From Lophius americanus (lineage: Eukaryota > Chordata > Actinopteri > Lophiiformes > Lophiidae): a DNA stretch of 64,000 nucleotides. The translations under genes were made by a program, and so were the position numbers. Location of the stretch: positions 2,296,501 through 2,360,500 of the forward strand of contig JBBDHG010000097.1 in NCBI GenBank assembly GCA_037951165.1, in the 5' to 3' direction. The notes beneath the pieces are model-generated. The model saw only the letters and a list, made by a program, of their open reading frames with translations. It was not told where the DNA came from and did not search any database. Shown here in pieces: positions 58,326 through 64,000 of this stretch (the stretch's first letter is position 1; every line of letters begins with the position of its first letter).

Positions 58326-58944
58326 TGTTCTAACAGACTAATTATCCCGTATCAGCTGTTGGAATTAACGTTTGTCTTTACTCCACTTCACTCCACTTTA
58401 CTTCTCTGTCTGTCCTGATTAAAATAAAGTTTTATATCCACAAAATTAATTAGCTTTAATTTCTCCTCTGACGTTCTATGGTGCATTTGATGGGTGGAGA
58501 AAATAAGTATAACACAGAGGTATTACTTTAGAGCAATAAATGCACAGCACACTCAGGTAGAACAGTAAGCGGATTACAAACGGATACATTTAATTTGTCT
58601 TTGTGGACTCGTTCAAAACCTGACACAAGGATCATAATGGATCCTGTCCACGATTCTTGGCTCACCAGGCCCACATAATCATCCAGGCACATGCAGGAGG
58701 AGGAAACTGAGAATTGTGCGTTGATGATTGTCAAATAGACGTTTTTGTTTTTGGTGCGGATGTCTGGCCTTCCTTTCATAAAATAAAAGAGGAACAGAAA
58801 GCCTCGGAGCAGATCTTTGTGTTCCTCCAGACGGCACTTTTTTGTAATATCCCTTTTATCATAAGTCAAACGGAAATCGAGTGCAGTCATGTGAAAGCAT
58901 GGGATAAATGGCAAAGATCTGATGTTGGAACAACACATTTAAAT

Positions 58945-59265
58945 GGGCTGTTCTTTTCTAGTCAGCTCGACCACTCAAAGCACTTTACAAATGAGTCAGC
59001 GTTCACCCAATCACTCAAACATTCACACAAACATTCATACAGTGATGATAGAGGCTGCCCTGCAAGGCACCACATGTTCATCAGGAGCGGTAACCATTCA
59101 AGCAATCATTCACACTGCAGTGGGACAGCCATTGGGAGAAACTTGGGGTTCAGTATCTTGCTCAAGGACACTTGGACTTGTAGACCGCAGTGCCTGGGGG
59201 ATCGAACCACCGACCTTCAGATAAGTTGAGAACCTTTCTACCGACTGAGAACCGTCACACAACTT
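58945..59265 (-). mobile_element. tRNA-derived SINE, copy B
   Basis: Same family and orientation as 47095-47412: TTCTAGTCAGCTCGACCACT, CAAAGCACTTTACAAATGAG, ATACAGTGATGATAGAGGCT, CTCAAGGACACTTGGACTTG and GATCGAACCACCGACCTTCA, with a decayed A box at 59236-59255. It ends about 108 bp downstream, in transcript terms, of cbfb exon 3. Confidence 0.75.
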
Positions 59266-59372
59266 TAGGATTTTATGTGGAAATTATAAAAGAAAAAGTA
59301 TTTTTACTGGAAACATATGTCCTCTGCAAATTTAACAGAGGAGAGTGAAGAGAGTGAGCGTTGCACTCTTAC

Positions 59373-59489
59373 CTTTCCTGTCTCTCTCTCAAAGTCAACG
59401 TACTCCCTTGTGGGCACCTGTCTCTGATCTCCGTGCTGGTTGGCGGGAAAGAACTGGAGGGAGAGGTTGGTACCAGTAGCTACAAAAGC
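59373..59489 (-). CDS. cbfb: Core-binding factor beta, exon 3
   Basis: The exon is 117 nt (39 codons), phase 0 at both ends. The minus strand reads AFVATGTNLSLQFFPANQHG then DQRQVPTREYVDFERETGK. Mammals have AFVATGTNLSLQFFPASWQG and EQRQTPSREYVDLEREAGK. It includes the equivalents of G61, N63 and Q67, which contact the RUNX Runt domain in known structures, so binding is expected to be kept. The acceptor is CTCCCAG and the donor is AAAG|GTAAGA. Exons 1-2 (about 55 residues) were not found in the 4.5 kb to the right and must lie outside. The product acts in the nucleus with RUNX1-3 to raise their DNA affinity. Confidence 0.97.
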
Positions 59490-59583
59490 CTGGGAGGGTA
59501 GAGAGGGAGAGAAAGAGAGAGATTTTATTTTTAAAATACACTTTTATTTGACAGAATCCTGAATCTACTGATCCTGTTCAGGT

Positions 59584-60180
59584 TCGTGTGGCTGGAGTCG
59601 ATCCCAGCTGGCAGAGGGTGTGGAACACCCGGGCCAAGTCACAGGCACACATCAGGTCCGACACATAGAAGCACTCAGGCTCTCATTCACACTTATTATA
59701 TTAACCAGGCCTACGTCGTCGATCCCGACAGCAAGGTTATATCCCTGAAAGGCCCCCAATCCACTGCGTTATACAAGCAATTATTATGTAAAAAGATATT
59801 TGGATATAAAACTGTCCTTAGTCTCAGAAACATAAAACCGATTCCTTCCCAAAATCAATCTACTTCTTTTTCTCACTAAGGTCTATGTGAGTATAGAATG
59901 TTCCATGAAATACTTTTTGAGTTATGCCGTTAAGACGAAGAGATGCAGCGGTGGCAATGACGATTCCAAAATATCCTAGACTATTCGCAGATAATAATTA
60001 AGATTGACCTAGAATTCACTTATATAGCATGTTTTTGGACTTTATGGGGAAGCCTGTGTAACAAGAGACTTCACGCCGAAACAGGGAGAACGTGATAAAC
60101 TCCACACTGAAAGGCTGTAGCTAGATTTGGACGCAGAAGCTTCTCACTGGGAGGTCACTGTTACCCACATGCTACCAGAG
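59584..60180 (+). repeat. Split copy of the 16.3-kb dispersed repeat
   Basis: The first part, 59584-59700 (GCTGGAGTCGATCCCAGCTG, CACAGGCACACATCAGG), and the last part, 60025-60145 (TAGCATGTTTTTGGACTTTA, GATAAACTCCACACTGAAAG), belong to one family. Between them lies a block (59710-59960) with CGTCGTCGATCCCGACAGC and TACTTTTTGAGTTATGCC, resembling the monomer family at 51.2 kb. Confidence 0.5.
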
Positions 60181-60791
60181 TAACTTCAGGTCCGTGTCAC
60201 ATAATTCAACAATTCTCTTCTTTCTGCTGGTATAAATATTGACGTCTATGTTTGTCCCAAGAGAAGATAAATCCGATGACATTTGTGTTTTGTCGACTCT
60301 TAATACTTAAAAACAAGTGTTAACAAGTCTGCTTGGAGAAAAACCTCCCCCATCCTTCCTGGATGACTTCCCCAATAAAAGGTAAAGTGGTTTTAGTAAC
60401 AGTGGAACACAGTGTTTCCCAAGACAAACAAAAATATATGTATTATTAATCTGTTAATTGTTAAAGGCCAGCTACCCTTTTGTCAAAGGAGGTTTATTCA
60501 AAAGCCCTTAACTTACATGACCTCTCCAGGGTGTGTCCGCCAGATTGTCTAGACAGCTCTTATTTAAACATTTTAAGGTTTTACCTTTTACCTCTTACAG
60601 TTTAATAGGTTAGAATTTCTTCTTGACAACTGGAAGCCCCATAGGTATCAAAGACGGAGTGACTGTATTCTTTAACGGCTGACATTCATGTTCCCTTAAG
60701 TTAGAAACGTGAAAGTTTCAGGACAAACTTCATGCTATATTGATTGAGTTTTGATAACTAGCCTCTAAAAAGGAAGTGGCTGCACTTCAGT

Positions 60792-60821
60792 CTAAAAGGA
60801 AGTAGCTGCACTTCCTTTTAG
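60792..60821. other. 12-bp inverted repeat, 6-nt loop
   Basis: CTAAAAGGAAGT, loop AGCTGC, ACTTCCTTTTAG: exact arms. A near-duplicate of the left half (TAAAAAGGAAGTGGCTGCAC) lies just upstream at 60765-60784. Confidence 0.9.
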
Positions 60822-61426
60822 CGCTCTGGATGGTATTTGTTCTTTGACAAAATTATTGTTGACGTAGCTGATGATACAAGCGCTGCATAAGTTCAAATTT
60901 CAAAAGGTTGTTCGGTTTGGCTTCCATTAATTTGTAAAATAAATATCCTTCTCCTGAGTAGGGCTGCTTGATAAATCCAGTATTTATCGGTTTGTGCTTC
61001 CTTATACTACTTTGGAAGGTACTAACAACTACAGAACAGGAACACCCAACAAGAACTCCTGATCCGTCGTGTGTTTCTTTATCACATCACACACATACAT
61101 TTCTTAAAAGGAAAATAAAATTACAGCTGATAATTGTTCTCAATTTGCTATAACTTCTTAATCAAGTGACATGATTCTTCTTCTTGCCTTCTGCATGCCT
61201 GAGTGCATACTATTCAGTAAACCTCTTCTTCTAAACTTCTTATTTGGTTTTCTAGCAGATGTTTCAGGGTATTTTATCACACAGATTTACAGTATATGTG
61301 CGGTTTAAACATCAAAATGTGCAACTTGATGGGGAATACACTTATTCCTGTTTTAATAACAATTGGAAAAAGTTGGAATCCATGGCAATTGTCAATGCAA
61401 AAATGCTACTATTGTGACTGTGAAAC

Positions 61427-61748
61427 AGTCCAGGTTCATACAGTGAAACAGTCCAGGTTCATACAGTGAGACAGTTCAGGTTCATACAGTGAAACACTTC
61501 ATCCAGTGAGATAATCCAGGTTCATACAGTGAAACAGTCCAGGTTCACTCAGTGAGATAGTCCAAGTTCGTTCAGTGAAACAGTCCAGGTTCATACAGTG
61601 AAACAGTCCAGGTTCATTCAGTGAGACAGTCCAGGTTCATACAGTGAAACAGTCCAGGTTCATTCAGTGAAACAGTCAAGGTTCATTCAGTGAGACAGTC
61701 CAGGTTCATTCAGTGAAACAGTCCAGGTTCATACAGTGAAATAGTCCT
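61427..61748. repeat. 23-bp minisatellite, ~14 copies
   Basis: The unit core is CAGTGAAACAGTCCAGGTTC plus three bases (ATA or ATT). GAAACAG and GAGACAG variants are interspersed. One unit is shortened near 61495. Confidence 0.95.
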
Positions 61749-62814
61749 AAACTTCAAGCTGACCAGATTGAGAATTCTCCTCATGTAAGTTTCTTATCTG
61801 GCTTTGATGGACTTCATCACAGTTGTTCTTTGTCTCCTCTTCTTCTTCTTTCTATAAAAGCACGCAGCGGCCTCCTCTCCAGCTCTCACACATATAATCA
61901 CATCATAGAGTAGCTGTCACGTTTTTTGATTTCTGTAAAATGGATTCTTGCTCTAATGGGAGACATCTCTACGGCACGCCCACACACACAGGCATTCACG
62001 CACACGTGCGCGGAGAAACAAATAAAATGGAAATCAACAGAAAGCATTTCTCTGTGGCCGTCAGACAGCAATGAATTAGAGCAAGGCAGAAAATCCTGTT
62101 AGAAAATGTTTTCTTATGTGTATTCGTGAGTGTGTCTGTGTCTGTTGTCTGTGTGTGTCCAGTGTGTTAGCTGAGACAGATCAATACTAAGGACATTAGA
62201 GACTGGACTGAGCTGGAAGCATATAAATTATGCACACTGTCAAATCTTCCCCTCCTCACACAGCCAGACAAGCAGGGAGGAAAAGTGACAGACAGAGAAG
62301 AACAGAGAGTGGAAGAGCGAGTCATAACGGCAGGGAAATGCTGAAAATAAGTAAAAGTGAGTGTGACGTGACGAGAAACAAACTCTCTCTCCTGCTGCCA
62401 TAATCTCTCCTCTTCTGAAAGTATTATATTACAAGCATCTGATAGCCATTTGGTGCCTACTACTGCAGGAAGGGAAAAAGAAGGGGGAGGGAAAGTCAGA
62501 GAGTGGAGGAGAGACAGGGAAGAAAACGGAAGATTTAAAAATGAGAGGAAGAAAGAGCGAATGAAGAAGGGACGATGGAGAGAGAGAGAGAGTTTATTGA
62601 AATGATAGAGATGTACACAAATAAAGAGGAAGTAGAAAAACAGACAGCAAGAGAGAGATGAGAGAGAGAGTTGAGACAGCAGAGCAGGAGGAAAATCAAT
62701 AGTAGTTTGAGAGGGACCCATCTCTAATGAGCTGAGCTGAAGATAATTTAGTCTGAATTATTGTCCCATTAATCAGATCAATCTGGAATGTTTTAGAGTC
62801 ACCCTGTGTTTCCA

Positions 62815-62816
<2 letters not shown>

Positions 62817-62911
<95 letters not shown>

Positions 62912-62914
62912 GTG
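62817..62914. repeat. (GT)n microsatellite
   Basis: About 47 GT units with one GC interruption at the right end. Confidence 0.97.
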
Positions 62915-63124
62915 ATGGATAGACCATAAACCCTACTAGCAGTGAATGGAAGCAAACTGACTGATAACTTTTGATGAACCTAAATATGTGAAATGAACCC
63001 AGCTGAATAAAACCAGCTTCCATTTCTCCCTGCAAACTAGATCAGCCATACTGTCCACGTCGTCCTAGCCACCTACGAGTCCAGATGTGCCGGCACCTTT
63101 TTTAAAAACGTTTCAGCACACAGG

Positions 63125-63180
<56 letters not shown>
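63125..63180. repeat. (ATA)n microsatellite with L2-like tail
   Basis: About 19 AAT units, followed on the right by GGTTAGATTTATATAGTGCC, which fits an antisense LINE/SINE tail. Confidence 0.9.
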
Positions 63181-63181
<1 letters not shown>

Positions 63182-63370
63182 GGTTAGATTTATATAGTGC
63201 CTTTTCAAACCCAAGGACGCTTCACATAAGAGACCAAATAAGACACTGGGATGGCAAGAATGATCAAGACAACTCGTTTCTGTCTTGTTGGAATGTTGGA
63301 AGCGAACAACCTGTAAGCTCATCAATCATGAGTTTATTCTGTAGACGAGGTTGAGGTTCTCTCTGTGTCT

Positions 63371-63727
63371 GTTGGTCGGTCGGTCGATTGATTGGTCAAT
63401 TGGTTGGTCGGTTGGTTTGTCCATTGGTCAGTTGTTTGGTTGGTCAGTTGAATAGTAAGTTGATTGGTCGACTGGTTGGTTGGTTAATTGGTTGGTCGGT
63501 TGGTTGGTCATTTGATTGGTCGCTTTGTTGGCTGGTCGATTTTTTGGTTGGTCAGTTGGTTAATTGGTTTGTCAGTTGGTTGGTTGGTTGGTGGTTGGGA
63601 GTTCAGTTGGTTGGTTAATTGGTTGGTCAGTTGGTTGGTTGGTGGTTGGGAGTTCAGTGGGTTGGTTAATTGGTTGTTTGGCTGGATGATTGGTTGGATG
63701 GTTGTTTGGTTTGTATGATGTTTGGTT
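63371..63727. repeat. GGTTGGTC degenerate minisatellite
   Basis: Roughly 350 bp of TTGG/TCGG/ATTGG units of 4-12 bp. It includes a duplicated block with GGTGGTTGGGAGTTCAGT at about 63590 and 63640. The long LVG-rich open frames are products of the repeat. Confidence 0.9.
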
Positions 63728-63779
63728 TACTCAAACTCAAACACATTTATTTTATTTTTTCATCAAAGTTGATCTCAAG

Positions 63780-64000
63780 AGTTGGGAGATTTGCTTCATC
63801 TGTGCCGATACCCCCCAGCCCAAATATTACTACGTTCCATTGGGTTCTTACCCCACCACCTCCAAATCTCCACCCAGTCCTCACAGATCGATTAGCTTCA
63901 TCATTCATCTATCTCAGGAGAGTCATCAGTCACCACCACCACCAGTATCCAGAATCCAAGGTGGGATATACCTGCTGCTGCTCGAAGCAGAAGCCCTTCA
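63780..64000 (+). repeat. Dispersed repeat, copy B (paralogue of 58120-58325)
   Basis: It ends at the window edge with GAATCCAAGGTGGGATATAC, CTGCTGCTGCTCGAAGC. See copy A for the shared blocks. Confidence 0.55.

Larger units (their letters stand above)
59490..64000 (-). other. cbfb: cbfb intron 2 (partial)
   Basis: This is intron sequence to the right edge. Exon 2 residues (YTGFRDRPHEERQ in mammals) were not found. Aside from the repeats listed, 60181-60740, 60825-61420 and 61750-62460 show nothing recognisable. A purine-rich GA stretch lies at about 62465-62700. Confidence 0.75.

Noticed and set aside
61427..61748. 23-bp direct repeats with regular spacing, resembling a CRISPR array
   Set aside because: Repeats are immediately tandem without unique spacers, and the context is a vertebrate intron; it is a minisatellite.
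62167..62721. Longest open frame in the window (184 codons, minus strand)
   Set aside because: It crosses purine/pyrimidine-biased GA-rich DNA and encodes low-complexity L/S/F-rich sequence with no recognisable domain; an open frame is expected there by composition.
63388..63718. LVG-repeat open frames, resembling a membrane protein
   Set aside because: A product of the GGTTGGTC minisatellite; overlapping frames give the same pattern and there are no splice or start signals.
59490..64000. cbfb exon 2 or 1
   Set aside because: The expected residues (YTGFRDRPHEERQ, or the MPRVVPDQR start) were not found on the minus strand; they must lie beyond the right edge.

Overview
The window is vertebrate nuclear DNA, almost certainly from a ray-finned (teleost) fish. 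Exons are short and split by long AT-rich introns with canonical GT/AG borders. The space between them holds typical fish repeats: L2- and RTE-like LINE fragments, tRNA-derived SINEs, hAT- and Tc1-like DNA-transposon remnants, MITE-like families and many long microsatellites. No prokaryotic operon, CRISPR array, rRNA or functional tRNA gene was seen.

Two protein-coding genes are supported, both on the minus strand and arranged head to tail. The first is cbfb, core-binding factor beta, the non-DNA-binding partner of RUNX proteins. Its last four coding exons lie here: exon 3 at 59373-59489, exon 4 at 29988-30104, exon 5 at 29580-29675 and exon 6 with the stop codon at 16051-16122. They join in frame (39+39+32+23 residues) and match vertebrate CBFB from about residue 56 to the end. 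Exons 1-2 lie beyond the right edge. Intron 3 is 29,268 bp, intron 4 is 312 bp and intron 5 is 13,457 bp. The second gene is phaf1 (C16orf70/MYTHO), a phagophore assembly factor. Its first two coding exons (2678-2741 and 2427-2509, residues 1-49) are at the left end and the rest lies off the left edge. A CRE-like promoter candidate lies near 3.6-3.86 kb. As I recall the human map, CBFB and C16orf70 are also neighbours in the same order and orientation on 16q22.1, so this is conserved microsynteny.

Layout: 1-2741, 5' part of phaf1 (transcribed leftward); 2742-3860, 5' leader and promoter; 3.9-16.05 kb, intergenic DNA plus the cbfb 3' UTR, with an antisense L2 LINE, a hAT element with target duplication, and MITE-like repeats; 16.1-29.6 kb, cbfb intron 5; 29.58-30.10 kb, exons 5 and 4; 30.1-59.4 kb, intron 3, dense in repeats; 59.5-64 kb, the start of intron 2.

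The most interesting signals surround the alternative 3' end of cbfb. A (TG)n tract serves as the polypyrimidine tract of in-frame, skippable exon 5. A GT lies exactly 31 nt past the exon-5 donor, matching the spacing expected for the mammalian 182-residue isoform. A perfect 27-bp hairpin with a 4-nt loop sits about 230 nt upstream of exon 4. I did not find a convincing wholly new gene system. The other findings concern repeat architecture. Repeat-family assignments are from memory and approximate.
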